DNA of 64,000 nt from CBDDKU01 sp965230375 (GCA_965230375.1 CBDDKU010000026.1:186001-250000), one strand, 5' to 3'; shown: positions 17,914-27,641, numbered from the stretch's first letter. Numbers and translations are program-made. The notes: generated by a model not told the origin, from the letters alone.

Positions 17914-18696
17914 TCAAGGCTCGACAAAATTGTCGGGTAGACCGAAGAAACTGCTGTCTCCATCCATGAACCTAAAATCGCTAAGGGTGGCTTCTCCTAG
18001 CTGAGCGGTGAGACCTGAATCTGGCCGCCAGGCCCAAAAGTCCCAGTGGTGGGCGATTGGGATTCCATCTACTACAACATAGTCGGAGTACGAAATGGCA
18101 TGGGGATCTTTCTCAGCTTCTTCAACAGTCTTGTTAGCGGTCACGATGTAAGCAGCTGTTGAGATTAAATTCGACTCCGGGTCGGCGTACATTTCATACC
18201 AATCGTCTGGAGCATCTCCCGTTCCTGCATCAAAAGTGAGCTTGGCTCTATTGTACTCAGCGCCATTCCATTCATTGAGGTAAGGATCTGTCCACTGGGT
18301 GCCTGGATCCGTGAGCTTATAGGGAAACATAAAAAAGTAGCTCCAGGTATAGGCTGTAAACCGCACGGATTCGGGATTTGGATACTCCGGATTCACATAG
18401 ACTTTATCTTCCAAAAAGAGAACGACATCACCCGATTCCATATCAATACGCCCAGCTGATGAATTAGTAGCCAGCGTCATTTTGCCTTCCAGCCTGGTCT
18501 TGCCACCAAATTTGAGTTCGATGTCCATAGCTATGGCCTCGTGATTTAAGAATGCTTCTTTCTGATGTGCCGTTTCTACCTTATCGGGCCACGTTTCTTT
18601 TACGCGCTTTTCCGCTACTGCTTCACCTTTTGGTGTTGAATCAGAACAGCTGCTGAGCATAATCATTAAGCACAGCGCAATTAAATAAGGCTTCAT
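17914..18696 (-). CDS. Putative lipoprotein of unknown function
   Basis: 260 residues with a lipoprotein signal peptide: basic N-terminus, hydrophobic core and lipobox-like MLSSCS with Cys17. The mature part is a beta-rich domain with many aromatic residues (FTAYTWSYFFMFPYKL, about 113-128). It resembles the Bacteroidota DUF6503 family in length and style, but I am not certain of that assignment. A TTACTTTG element (18707 to 18700) lies only three bases before the ATG, so if it is the promoter the transcript would be leaderless. It follows the O-acetylation unit in the same direction but 116 bp away. Confidence 0.7.
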   Translation of the reverse strand: MKPYLIALCLMIMLSSCSDSTPKGEAVAEKRVKETWPDKVETAHQKEAFLNHEAIAMDIELKFGGKTRLEGKMTLATNSSAGRIDMESGDVVLFLEDKVYVNPEYPNPESVRFTAYTWSYFFMFPYKLTDPGTQWTDPYLNEWNGAEYNRAKLTFDAGTGDAPDDWYEMYADPESNLISTAAYIVTANKTVEEAEKDPHAISYSDYVVVDGIPIAHHWDFWAWRPDSGLTAQLGEATLSDFRFMDGDSSFFGLPDNFVEP

Positions 18697-18862
18697 CTAC
18701 AAAGTAATTTAATGCAAGAGTAGACATTGTTAAGTTAATTCTTTGTCGGCATCACGGCACAGCGTGCATTGATAGCCCTGATTGTGTCACTATTCAATTT
18801 GCAAAGAGGATACAAATAGCGTTAACGAATTAAAAAAAGCAGAGTTATAAAACTTCTTACCC

Positions 18863-18870
18863 TACTTTAG
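18863..18870 (+). promoter_or_regulatory. Candidate promoter, TACTTTAG
   Basis: One mismatch to TAnnTTTG. It lies so close to the ATG at 18873 that transcription would begin around that codon. This supports using the ATG at 18891 for the downstream lipoprotein. Confidence 0.4.
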
Positions 18871-18890
18871 CAATGAAACAAAAAACGAAC

Positions 18891-19553
18891 ATGATGAAAG
18901 CTAAACTCTATTTCCTGCTTCTAATCCCGGTTATTATCTCCTGCTCAAAAGATGACGAGTCCTCTAACTGCCCAGAACCAGCTGCAGAACCTTATTATAT
19001 CAGCTTTGAAATAGATGGTGTAACCTTAACGGACACTTTACCTCCAAATTCTTACAATACGCCGTTGGAGCAAAACTCTGGAGACGTATGTTATTATTCT
19101 TACGGTCGTTCAGCCTACATTCAAGAAAATAATGTAAAACACGAATTTCAACTGAACTTCAATAAATATCTAGACTCCGATGATTGCGAAGATCGCACCA
19201 ACTTCTATAATGCCTTTCAAGAAGGGCCACTAGAGTACCAGATAGATTGGGCAGAATCTGGGTTTGAAATTGTGCACGCACCATTTTATCCAAGTGACCC
19301 CGAGCTTATCTATTATTCATCTATTATGACTGATTCACAGCTATCTATAGGCGAGATCACAGAAGTTGAAATATTACCAGACCTTGATCCAACAGAAATC
19401 TACTTCTTTCCTTCAGAAGGTAATCCAAATAAGAAACGGGTTCGTTTGAAAGGTTGGTTTGAATGCATGATTGAAGACTCCGACCCAAGCAATGAGGATC
19501 CTATTAAATTGGTTCGTGGAGAATTCAACATCCCTCTCAATAGCAAATACTGA
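18891..19553 (+). CDS. Putative lipoprotein of unknown function
   Basis: 220 residues from the ATG at 18891 (MMKAKLYFLLLIPVIISC), a clean lipoprotein signal with its lipobox Cys about 18 residues in. The frame also opens six codons earlier at 18873, but a candidate -7 box ends at 18870. The mature protein is acidic, with Cys-containing segments, and I recognise no domain. It stands alone between a divergent lipoprotein gene and a small membrane ORF. Confidence 0.65.
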   Translation: MMKAKLYFLLLIPVIISCSKDDESSNCPEPAAEPYYISFEIDGVTLTDTLPPNSYNTPLEQNSGDVCYYSYGRSAYIQENNVKHEFQLNFNKYLDSDDCEDRTNFYNAFQEGPLEYQIDWAESGFEIVHAPFYPSDPELIYYSSIMTDSQLSIGEITEVEILPDLDPTEIYFFPSEGNPNKKRVRLKGWFECMIEDSDPSNEDPIKLVRGEFNIPLNSKY

Positions 19554-19680
19554 TAAGAGCCGATGCCCAAATTGAAATTCAGCAAAAACCAAACGCACAC
19601 CAACAAGCACACTAAACACTATTATTCAGGTAATTAGCTTATTATCCTTATCTTTATTAAGCTAACCAATTCCCCTTATT

Positions 19681-19896
19681 ATGCAGTTACCTGAAGATTT
19701 GAGGTTGTCGCTGGACAAATATCTGGCTGCTACCAAATGGCACCAACGTTGGCCATTAGTGCGGATTACATTCTTTGCTATTCCGCTAATCGTCATTATT
19801 CTCGCAGCAGCTGCTGGCATGTCAGTAGGAGCGTGGATTGCTATGCATTGCACCAATGGAACCATGCCAGCCGGATTACAATGGTTATGTTTCTAA
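19681..19896 (+). CDS. Small single-pass membrane protein, hypothetical
   Basis: 71 residues: an amphipathic N-terminal half (LPEDLRLSLDKYLAATKWHQRW), one strong membrane segment (about residues 27-52, ending AAAAGMSVGAW) and a short Cys-containing tail. TATCTTTA, close to the -7 consensus, lies at 19649-19656, 25 bp before the ATG, and an intrinsic terminator follows 30 bp after the stop. The unit therefore looks like a genuine small transcript. No homologue is recognised; a second, overlapping frame at 19737-19922 is less convincing. Confidence 0.4.
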   Translation: MQLPEDLRLSLDKYLAATKWHQRWPLVRITFFAIPLIVIILAAAAGMSVGAWIAMHCTNGTMPAGLQWLCF

Positions 19897-19925
19897 CGAG
19901 TGTAGATAAGAATGTTCAATAATAT

Positions 19926-19962
19926 AAGAGCCCTGCACTTCAATAAAGCAGGGCTCTTGTTT
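19926..19962. terminator. Bidirectional intrinsic terminator
   Basis: AAGAGCCCTGC (19926-19936) pairs with GCAGGGCTCTT (19948-19958) around an 11-nt loop, followed by GTTTT on the plus strand. It sits between the convergent small membrane ORF and the WG-repeat gene and could serve both. Confidence 0.8.
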
Positions 19963-19976
19963 TCAAGTAAGTAAAT

Positions 19977-21008
19977 CTAATCTTCGAGCTTAACGGCGTC
20001 TTTCAAACCATCGTAAGTAGCTGGTAAAACTTCATTGCCATTTCGGTCAATCAACCCCCATTGCCCATCAACACGAAAAGCCGCGTACCCATTCGAAAAG
20101 TCTTGAACGGCTTCGTATTTTGGTTGTACTACCCACTGCATATCAGCCCCGTAAAACCCAAACAAATCAGCCTTCCGACCTCTTGACCGACCGCTAAAAA
20201 AATCCTTCCAAATATCCGTATCGTTCATACGATGTACATTGCCTTCGCGATCTACAAAACCCCATCCAACTTCATCTTTAATACGCGCTAAACCGGATTC
20301 TTTGTCAAAGTCGGAAGCGGATAGAAATTTAGCAGGTATCACCCACTCTCCCGATTTGTTGATATAGCCCATCTTATCATTTGTTCCCCTAACGGCTGCA
20401 AGTCCATTTTTGAACCCAGAAATTTTTGTGAATTCAGCGTCAATTGCAACCTGTCCGTCAACATCGAGAAAGCCCCACTTCCTATTTGCACCTTCAAAGG
20501 GAATTAATCCTTCTGATGGGTCCTTGGCATTTAAGACCAATACACTGTTTATCGAATTAGCTTCTCCGTTAGTCCCAAGAATACTCCAAGTATCATCCTT
20601 TCTCCCTACAGCTATACCGCTGGAAAACATTGTCACCTTATCATACTCAAGTGGAATAACCACTTTACCTTCAGTATTTATAAAGCCTTTGCCTGACTTC
20701 CCACTTACAGCTAATAGTCCATCGTGAAATATCTTTGTAGCCACAGGACGAAGTCTGCTTCCTTCGGTAGAAATTTCTTTTCCGTCTATGGTCAATACTT
20801 TTAGCTCCTTATCAACTATAGCAACACCGTATCCATCGTTAGAAAAGGCGAAACATTGCGCGTACTTTGGTTGAATCAACACTTCCCCACTCTGGTTCAT
20901 ATATCCCCAGTGCTTTCCATCTTTGGGCTTGAATTGCATCACATGGGTGGTTTGAGAAAATGAACATAGCGAAAGCGCCATTGCCACCAGACTGATTGTA
21001 AATTTCAT
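19977..21008 (-). CDS. WG-repeat protein, exported
   Basis: 343 residues with an N-terminal signal peptide (MKFTISLVAMALSLCSFSQ). At least seven WG repeats follow, each about 40-50 residues with the pattern WG(Y/F)(I/M)...G...I...Y, for example HWGYMNQSGEVLIQPKY and KWGFLDVDGQVAIDAEF. Such beta-repeat proteins are common outside the cytoplasm in Bacteroidota; their function is generally unknown, and protein binding is the usual guess. A -7-like TATATTCG lies about 22 bp before the ATG, and the gene ends at a bidirectional terminator. Confidence 0.85.
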   Translation of the reverse strand: MKFTISLVAMALSLCSFSQTTHVMQFKPKDGKHWGYMNQSGEVLIQPKYAQCFAFSNDGYGVAIVDKELKVLTIDGKEISTEGSRLRPVATKIFHDGLLAVSGKSGKGFINTEGKVVIPLEYDKVTMFSSGIAVGRKDDTWSILGTNGEANSINSVLVLNAKDPSEGLIPFEGANRKWGFLDVDGQVAIDAEFTKISGFKNGLAAVRGTNDKMGYINKSGEWVIPAKFLSASDFDKESGLARIKDEVGWGFVDREGNVHRMNDTDIWKDFFSGRSRGRKADLFGFYGADMQWVVQPKYEAVQDFSNGYAAFRVDGQWGLIDRNGNEVLPATYDGLKDAVKLED

Positions 21009-21044
21009 GATTCAAAGTTTTGGTTAAGCGAATATAGCGATACA

Positions 21045-21074
21045 AAAAACCCCAGACACAAGTGCCTGGGGTTT
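21045..21074 (-). terminator. Intrinsic terminator after gdhA
   Basis: On the minus strand AAACCCCAGGCAC (21074-21062) pairs with GTCTGGGGTTT (21058-21048), with one mismatch, and runs into TTTTTTG. It lies 22 bp after the gdhA stop. Confidence 0.88.
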
Positions 21075-21095
21075 AATTATTTCGTTCTGTGAAAA

Positions 21096-22454
<1,359 letters not shown>

Positions 22455-22481
22455 GATTTGATTTTGTTATTTGATAGGGGG

Positions 22482-22489
22482 CAAATGTA
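22482..22489 (-). promoter_or_regulatory. gdhA promoter -7 element
   Basis: Perfect TACATTTG on the minus strand, 27 bp before the gdhA ATG. A TTG lies 24 bp further upstream, at the long end of the accepted spacing. Confidence 0.65.
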
Positions 22490-22614
22490 GATAAAATATG
22501 AACATCCATGTCCCAATTTCAGCCCCCTAAAAAACTGGCGGTACCACCATTAAACAAAGGCCATTGGGAAGGTTTTCTGGTCTAAATTTTGAGTGTCTTT
22601 ATTACACTTAGTCT

Positions 22615-23727
22615 TTAGCAGGTTTCGTACTTCTTCCCCGGCAGGGATCTAACCATGCCCTGAAGCTCCAAGTTCAATAAGCAGACCATGGCCTTTGAAA
22701 CCGGCATGGAAGTGTCCAAACAGAGATCGTCAATCTGGACTGCTCCGTTCTCTCGGATATAGCCGAGCACAGTTTCTTCTTCATCATTGAGCTCCACAAA
22801 TAGCTTTTTCTGTACGGGCTTTTCTTCTACATCTTTCCACCCCATCACCATCTTGATATCGGCAGCCGACTCAAACAAAGCAGCTCTATTTGTTTTTATC
22901 AGTGAATGACACCCAGCGGCTTGGCTTTCTCCTACCCTACCCGGTAGCGCAAACACATCTCTGTGGTACCCCAATGCGAGATTGGCCGTGATCATTGATC
23001 CGCCAGACACACCCGATTCAATAACAACTGTGGCATCGCACATCCCCGCAACAATGCGATTACGCATAGGAAAATTCTCACGGTCAGGTTTGGTCTTTGT
23101 CCAAAACTCTGTCAAGACGCCACCGTATTGCACCATCTCTTCTACGGTCTTGTAATGGTCTCGCGGATAGATTCGATCCAACCCGTGACCCATCACACCC
23201 ACAGTTGAAATTCCCAAATCCAAACAGGCCCGGTGTGCTTCAATATCTACTCCGTACGCGAGTCCGCTTACCACGAGCATCCCATCCGCCTTAAGTCCTT
23301 CGATAAGCTCTCTTACCTTTTCACGACCGTAGGCACTCACTTTTCTAGTGCCAACAACACTTATCATTCGAGGAGAACAGAGATCAGCCTGCCCTTTGTA
23401 AAAGAGCACAAGCGGGGCGTCCGAACAATGTTTGAGTCGGTTTGGGTACTTCTCATCTTGGATGGACAAAACATCGATGCCTTTTTTCTCGATGAATTTC
23501 CACTCCTCTTCTACCCGATCAAACTCGGTAAAACTCGTGATGGATTTGGCGCGAATGATGCTCATGCCGCTCACTTGCATCAAGTCTCGCGTCGGCATTT
23601 TGAAAATCTCTTCGGCCGACCCGAAAAAATCCAGAAGTTTGCGAGCGCTCCTTGGGCCGATACTCTCAACCCGGCTCAAGGCCATTTGATAAAATACATC
23701 GTCCTTATTTAATGGAATTGCTTGCAT
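22615..23727 (-). CDS. dprA: DNA-processing protein DprA
   Basis: Binds incoming single-stranded DNA and loads RecA during natural transformation. 370 residues from the ATG at 23727; the frame extends to a TTG at 23760, but that would run into the divergent kdsB gene. An N-terminal helix-hairpin-helix-like segment (IGPRSARKLLDFFG) is followed by the Rossmann-like DprA core: SVVGTRKVSAYG, SGLAYGVDIEAHRA and ALPGRVGESQAAGCHSLI. A C-terminal winged-helix segment (about 315-370) ends the protein. Its presence is compatible with transformability but does not prove it. Confidence 0.95.
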   Translation of the reverse strand: MQAIPLNKDDVFYQMALSRVESIGPRSARKLLDFFGSAEEIFKMPTRDLMQVSGMSIIRAKSITSFTEFDRVEEEWKFIEKKGIDVLSIQDEKYPNRLKHCSDAPLVLFYKGQADLCSPRMISVVGTRKVSAYGREKVRELIEGLKADGMLVVSGLAYGVDIEAHRACLDLGISTVGVMGHGLDRIYPRDHYKTVEEMVQYGGVLTEFWTKTKPDRENFPMRNRIVAGMCDATVVIESGVSGGSMITANLALGYHRDVFALPGRVGESQAAGCHSLIKTNRAALFESAADIKMVMGWKDVEEKPVQKKLFVELNDEEETVLGYIRENGAVQIDDLCLDTSMPVSKAMVCLLNLELQGMVRSLPGKKYETC

Positions 23728-23762
23728 CGAGCTACCGAAAATAGCTAAACTTGAATTCAATT

Positions 23763-24500
23763 ATGACTAATGTGAAAAATCTGGGTGTTATTCCCGCTCG
23801 TTTTGCCTCGACTCGCTTTCCGGGTAAACCTTTGGCGAGCATAGGCGGAAAGCCCATGATTCAACGCGTATACGAGCAAGCGCTTAAATCGGAATTGGAC
23901 GAAGTTGTTGTGGCAACCGACCATGAGTCTATCGCCAAAACGGTAGAAGGTTTTGGTGGCCGAGCCGTGATGACTGACCCAAATCTACCTTCGGGTACAG
24001 ATCGGTGTCGGGCTGCTCTGATCCAACTGGATTTCGATCCCGAATTCATCATCAATATTCAGGGTGATGAGCCCTTTATAGACCCCGATCAAATCAATCA
24101 GGTGTTGAGCGTTTTGGAAAAGGAAGGCGCTGAAATAGCCACTTTGGTTACACCTGCAAGCGAATCTTCGGATATTGATAATCCAAACCGCGTAAAGGCT
24201 GTCTTATCAAAAAGTGGTCGGGTGCTCTATTTTTCGCGTCACGGTATTCCCTTTCAGAGAGGCGAAAAAGGATTCGATATTCCTCATTATATCCACCTCG
24301 GTATTTATGGATATCGAAATGACGTACTCAAAGAAATCACAACACTCGCGCCAAGCCACCTTGAAACCATGGAATCGCTCGAACAATTGCGCTGGCTTGA
24401 AAATGATTTCAGCATTTTTGCGGGCTTAACTGACTCACAAGCAGAATCGGTAGACACGCCTGAAGATTTGATGATGATCGAAAAGAAATATTTTCTTTGA
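23763..24500 (+). CDS. kdsB: 3-deoxy-manno-octulosonate cytidylyltransferase
   Basis: Activates Kdo to CMP-Kdo for the inner core of lipopolysaccharide. 245 residues from the ATG at 23763, the normal length. Motifs: IPARFASTRFPGKPLA at the N-terminus (CTP binding), NIQGDEPFI for the metal-binding loop, and LETMESLEQLRWLEN near the C-terminus. A TTG 12 bp earlier is in frame but less likely. It is divergent from dprA, with only 35 bp between the start codons. Confidence 0.96.
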   Translation: MTNVKNLGVIPARFASTRFPGKPLASIGGKPMIQRVYEQALKSELDEVVVATDHESIAKTVEGFGGRAVMTDPNLPSGTDRCRAALIQLDFDPEFIINIQGDEPFIDPDQINQVLSVLEKEGAEIATLVTPASESSDIDNPNRVKAVLSKSGRVLYFSRHGIPFQRGEKGFDIPHYIHLGIYGYRNDVLKEITTLAPSHLETMESLEQLRWLENDFSIFAGLTDSQAESVDTPEDLMMIEKKYFL

Positions 24501-24527
24501 TCAGCCAAGTAGATATGCTTAATTTTG
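24496..24527 (+). promoter_or_regulatory. Promoter of the HU/SPOR gene
   Basis: TTTG (24496-24499), a 20-bp spacer and a perfect TAATTTTG (24520-24527). The -33 part overlaps the end of kdsB, and the start codon of the next gene begins seven bases after the -7 box, so the transcript would have almost no leader. Confidence 0.7.
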
Positions 24528-24534
24528 GATTAAG

Positions 24535-25608
24535 ATGAACGCGGAAAACCTGCTGGACCCATATTTAGAAAACTTACTCGTAGACTACGATTGTGTCGTG
24601 GTGCCACAGCTCGGTGGGTTTATAACCAACTATAAACCAGCTCGAATCGATCAAAAATCGGGTATCGCGCATCCGCCGCAAAAGGATGTGAGTTTCAATA
24701 AAAACCTTACGAAAAGTGACGGTCTGCTTGAAACGACCCTTTCACAAGACCGAAACATCTCGTTTGAAGATGCTAGTGCTTCGCTAAAAAGCGCTGTTGA
24801 ATCTTGTTGGCTGAAACTTCACGACGGACAAAAAGTTCAGTTTAAGAAAGTGGGTGTTCTGTACATCGACGGGAATAAAAACCTTCGTTTTGAACCATCA
24901 GGAGACGTGAATTTCCTGAAGTCTTCCTATGGATTCGACTCTTTCAAGCTTCCAGAACCTATTGTTCGGGAAACTGCCAGTCCTGTCGTCCAAAAAGAAG
25001 AAGAGCCAGCAAGCGCACCGGTTATTGAAATGGGTCGCACCAGATCGAATGGCATTTACTGGGTAGCCGCTGCCACTATGCTTCCTTTTATCGCGATGAG
25101 CGCTTACATTGGAATTAGTACAAATTTCAAAAGCCCAACGGAAGTTTCCGTGGCTGACTTAAACCCATTTAAGTCAATTAGCAACGAGCTCACTGTTTAC
25201 TCTGAGCGTGAGCACAAGGTTGATGTGGAGCCAACAGAAATTGATGTTCTTTCGTTCCCAGAAAATGTAGCTGTTTTTCCATATTCATTTGAAACCGGGA
25301 AAATAGACAGCACAGGAGTTTGGGTTGATCTAAGAGAAAAAGGCGTGAGTGCAACGAAGGAGTCGAAACTTTCAGGCTTGTACCACATTATTGGTGGGTG
25401 TTTTGGAGAACGCACCAATGCCGAGAATTTTGTCTCAAGGTTGGAAATGCGCGGTTATGGCGCGGCCATTCTCGATCAACACAAAGGACTCTACCGCGTA
25501 AAAATTGAGAGCTTCGGTAATTACGACCAAGCTCTGAACTCACTAGATGATATGAGAACAACTGGGACGTTTCCGAACGCCTGGTTGCTGAAGAAACCTG
25601 TATCCTGA
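24535..25608 (+). CDS. HU-CCDC81-type and SPOR domain envelope protein
   Basis: 357 residues. The N-terminal 135 or so form two HU-CCDC81-like segments (DYDCVVVPQLGGFITNYK; later GQKVQFKKVGVLYIDGN). A membrane segment lies at about 173-190 (YWVAAATMLPFIAMSAYIG). A C-terminal SPOR domain (about 280-355, HIIGGCFGERTNAENFVSRL) would bind denuded peptidoglycan glycans. The topology places the HU-like half in the cytoplasm and the SPOR domain in the periplasm, suggesting a link between the inside and septal cell wall. This layout recurs in Bacteroidota, but its role is not established. It is followed eight bases later by a small cytosolic protein gene. Confidence 0.88.
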   Translation: MNAENLLDPYLENLLVDYDCVVVPQLGGFITNYKPARIDQKSGIAHPPQKDVSFNKNLTKSDGLLETTLSQDRNISFEDASASLKSAVESCWLKLHDGQKVQFKKVGVLYIDGNKNLRFEPSGDVNFLKSSYGFDSFKLPEPIVRETASPVVQKEEEPASAPVIEMGRTRSNGIYWVAAATMLPFIAMSAYIGISTNFKSPTEVSVADLNPFKSISNELTVYSEREHKVDVEPTEIDVLSFPENVAVFPYSFETGKIDSTGVWVDLREKGVSATKESKLSGLYHIIGGCFGERTNAENFVSRLEMRGYGAAILDQHKGLYRVKIESFGNYDQALNSLDDMRTTGTFPNAWLLKKPVS

Positions 25609-25615
25609 ATACATC

Positions 25616-25999
25616 ATGCCTGCAAAAAAAATAGACCTCAATACTTGTTCACTAACCTTGGACGAGGGAGGTATTGTAAATCTGCATCTCTATAAAGATC
25701 AAACAATAAATTCCGATCAGATTAGAGACATCTTCGAGACCATTCACAAAGAAATGTCTGAAGCCAGATGTCTGTTGGTGACAGCTGATGAAAAAGCAAC
25801 GCTTGATCAGGAAGCCAGGGATTTGGTTTCTCAGGGAAGCATAACAGAGCAAATTATTGCCGACGCCATTGTCCCGAAGCATTATTCTCATCAAATGGCG
25901 GCAAATTTTTTCGTTAGATACAACCAGCCACAGCGACCCACAAAGCTTTTTAAGACAGAAGAAGAAGCCAGAGAATGGCTCATGGGTTTTATCAATTAG
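25616..25999 (+). CDS. Small cytosolic STAS-like protein, hypothetical
   Basis: 127 residues, no signal peptide or membrane segment. Alternating beta strands and helices with NLHLYKDQTI, CLLVTADEKATLDQEARDLV and a C-terminal EEEAREWLMGF tail resemble the SpoIIAA/STAS-fold DUF7793-type proteins common in Bacteroidota; that is a fold-level resemblance only. It is separated from the HU/SPOR gene by seven bases, so probably co-transcribed. Its last eight bases overlap the convergent hemJ-like gene. Confidence 0.75.
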   Translation: MPAKKIDLNTCSLTLDEGGIVNLHLYKDQTINSDQIRDIFETIHKEMSEARCLLVTADEKATLDQEARDLVSQGSITEQIIADAIVPKHYSHQMAANFFVRYNQPQRPTKLFKTEEEAREWLMGFIN

Positions 26000-26540
26000 C
26001 CTTCTTGTTTCTGTACTTCTTGTAGGCCATGATGGCTAAGCTCAATACGACACCAAGTAAAATTATTCCACCCGCCCCGTAGGCCCACGACATAGTGTTC
26101 TTGAATACCACGGTAAATACGATGGCGAAAAGCAAGATGGTGGCTAGCTCATTGTAAAAGCGAAGTCTCGTACTGGTCCAGTTGAATGTGTCGGCCTGAA
26201 TTTTCTTGTACATCACATGAAGCGAAATGTGGTAACCGATGAGTAAGGCAACAAAGCCTAGCTTAACATGCATCCATGGAGCTTGTAAATATGGTGGATA
26301 GATCCAAAGCATTGCCAAAGCAGTCACAACTGCAATGATACCGGCAGGCCAGGTGATGATAAACCACAACCGCTTTGCCATTAGCTTGAGCTGTGCTGTC
26401 ACTGCAACCCGAGCTTCGGGCGACATTTTTTTCGCTTCCACTATATATATGTAAAGCCTCGGGATGTAAAACAATCCGGCAAACCAGGAGACGACAAATA
26501 TGATGTGAAGTGCCTTGGCTGTCAGCAATAGGTTGTCCAT
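25992..26540 (-). CDS. hemJ: Protoporphyrinogen oxidase HemJ-like membrane protein
   Basis: 182-residue protein with five hydrophobic segments. The N-terminal signature KALHIIFVVSWFAGLFYIPR (9-28) with its conserved His, and a later conserved MHVKLGFVALL segment, are those of HemJ (UPF0093), which oxidises protoporphyrinogen IX in haem synthesis in bacteria lacking HemG/HemY. CopD-type annotations are the alternative, but the signature favours HemJ. The -7 box (TACATTTG) ends only five bases before the ATG, suggesting a leaderless message. Confidence 0.88.
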   Translation of the reverse strand: MDNLLLTAKALHIIFVVSWFAGLFYIPRLYIYIVEAKKMSPEARVAVTAQLKLMAKRLWFIITWPAGIIAVVTALAMLWIYPPYLQAPWMHVKLGFVALLIGYHISLHVMYKKIQADTFNWTSTRLRFYNELATILLFAIVFTVVFKNTMSWAYGAGGIILLGVVLSLAIMAYKKYRNKKAN

Positions 26541-26545
26541 TGCAA

Positions 26546-26553
26546 CAAATGTA
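26546..26553 (-). promoter_or_regulatory. hemJ promoter -7 element
   Basis: Perfect TACATTTG on the minus strand, ending five bases before the hemJ start codon. It faces the thioesterase promoter about 45 bp away. Confidence 0.6.
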
Positions 26554-26597
26554 TAAAAGAGTGTGATTGATTGGCAGGGTTCTGAATGGATTGAATG

Positions 26598-26605
26598 TAT
26601 CTTTG
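26598..26605 (+). promoter_or_regulatory. Thioesterase promoter -7 element
   Basis: Perfect TATCTTTG, 18 bp before the ATG at 26624; a TTG lies 24 bp upstream (26571-26573). It fixes the start codon by excluding the earlier in-frame start at 26567. Confidence 0.65.
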
Positions 26606-26623
26606 TCCCGCAAACCGGAAACC

Positions 26624-27136
26624 ATGAGAGAACAGAAATTTGCTAAGGACACTTTTGCTTCTACATCTAAGATTGTTCTTCCCAACGACACCAACACGCT
26701 TGGGAACTTAATGGGAGGACAACTCCTAAACTGGATGGATATCAATGCAGCCATCTCTGCACAGCGCCACTGTCGCCGTGTTGTGGTAACTGCTGCAGTC
26801 AATCACGTTTCTTTCGACCGTCCAATCAAATTGGGAGACATCGTTACAATCGAGTCAAAAGTAACCCGTTCATTTTCTTCGTCTATGGAGACCTACCTCG
26901 ATGTTTACGTTGAAAATCATCGAACTGGGAAGCGTACTAAGTGCAACGAAGCCATTTACAGTTTTGTCGCTGTTGATCAGGTGGGACACCCCATCAATGT
27001 ACCAGAACTCGTACCAGAGACTGATCTCGAAAAAGAGCGATATGCGGGAGCTTTGCGTCGTCGGCAACTAGGTCTTATTCTAGCCGGGCGTATGAAGCCT
27101 GAAGACGCGACAGAGCTTAAAGCTCTATTTGAGTAA
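26624..27136 (+). CDS. Acyl-CoA thioesterase (hotdog fold)
   Basis: 170 residues from ATG 26624. Contains the hotdog-fold signature of YciA/BFIT-type cytosolic thioesterases: NTLGNLMGGQLLNWMD (about 27-42) with conserved Asn/Gly and Asp, AAVNHVSFDRPIKLGDIV, and a C-terminal RRRQLGLILAGRMKP. It would hydrolyse acyl-CoA to free acid and CoA. The preferred start follows a TATCTTTG promoter. The 3' end overlaps the convergent heptosyltransferase fragment by 20 bp. Confidence 0.9.
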   Translation: MREQKFAKDTFASTSKIVLPNDTNTLGNLMGGQLLNWMDINAAISAQRHCRRVVVTAAVNHVSFDRPIKLGDIVTIESKVTRSFSSSMETYLDVYVENHRTGKRTKCNEAIYSFVAVDQVGHPINVPELVPETDLEKERYAGALRRRQLGLILAGRMKPEDATELKALFE

Positions 27137-27641
27137 GCGCAGAATCGATCGCCTCATCTAAAGGAAGCTCGTCAATGCACTTGCATGGCTTGTACTTGCA
27201 TTTCGTTCCCAACTTTGAGCAAGGCCGTTTTGATAGGTGGGTTGCACCGACCATTTTGTTGAGGGCATCGTTTTGGTATGGATACATTCCAAATTCTGGA
27301 ACTGTGGCGGCCCAGAGAGAAATTATCGGTTTTTTGAGTGCTGCGGCAATGTGCATGACACCTGTATCAGGAGTGATGACAAGATTGCTCTTCTTAAGCC
27401 AATGTGCCGTTTCACCCAAACTCGACTTCCCAGCCATATTCAAAGCCAGCTCACCACAAGCATGGGCTATCTCTTCACCCAAATCGGCTTCACTAGGACC
27501 CCCCAAAAGCACGACTGGGTAGTCCAAAGCCTGGATTATTTTCACATACTGTTCTGATTTGGGTCGCTTTCGCCAATGGGCCGCACCAATACTCACCGCT
27601 ACGAATCCATTTTGATGCGATACCGGAATGGATAGCTCCAT
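27117..27641 (-). CDS. Glycosyltransferase family 9 (heptosyltransferase), C-terminal part (frameshifted)
   Basis: 174-residue C-terminal half of an LPS heptosyltransferase-like GT9 enzyme. It shows the ADP-sugar binding half with VSIGAAHWRKRP, VVLLGGPSEADLGEEI, the GT9 hallmark ITPDTGVMHIAAAL, and a Cys-rich end. The reading frame continues upstream as WKEGEKE directly into the N-terminal fragment if one T is added to the T6 run at 27662-27667 (minus strand). The ATG at 27641 is therefore probably internal. The joined protein would have about 328 residues, normal for the family. Confidence 0.8.
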   Translation of the reverse strand: MELSIPVSHQNGFVAVSIGAAHWRKRPKSEQYVKIIQALDYPVVLLGGPSEADLGEEIAHACGELALNMAGKSSLGETAHWLKKSNLVITPDTGVMHIAAALKKPIISLWAATVPEFGMYPYQNDALNKMVGATHLSKRPCSKLGTKCKYKPCKCIDELPLDEAIDSALTQIEL

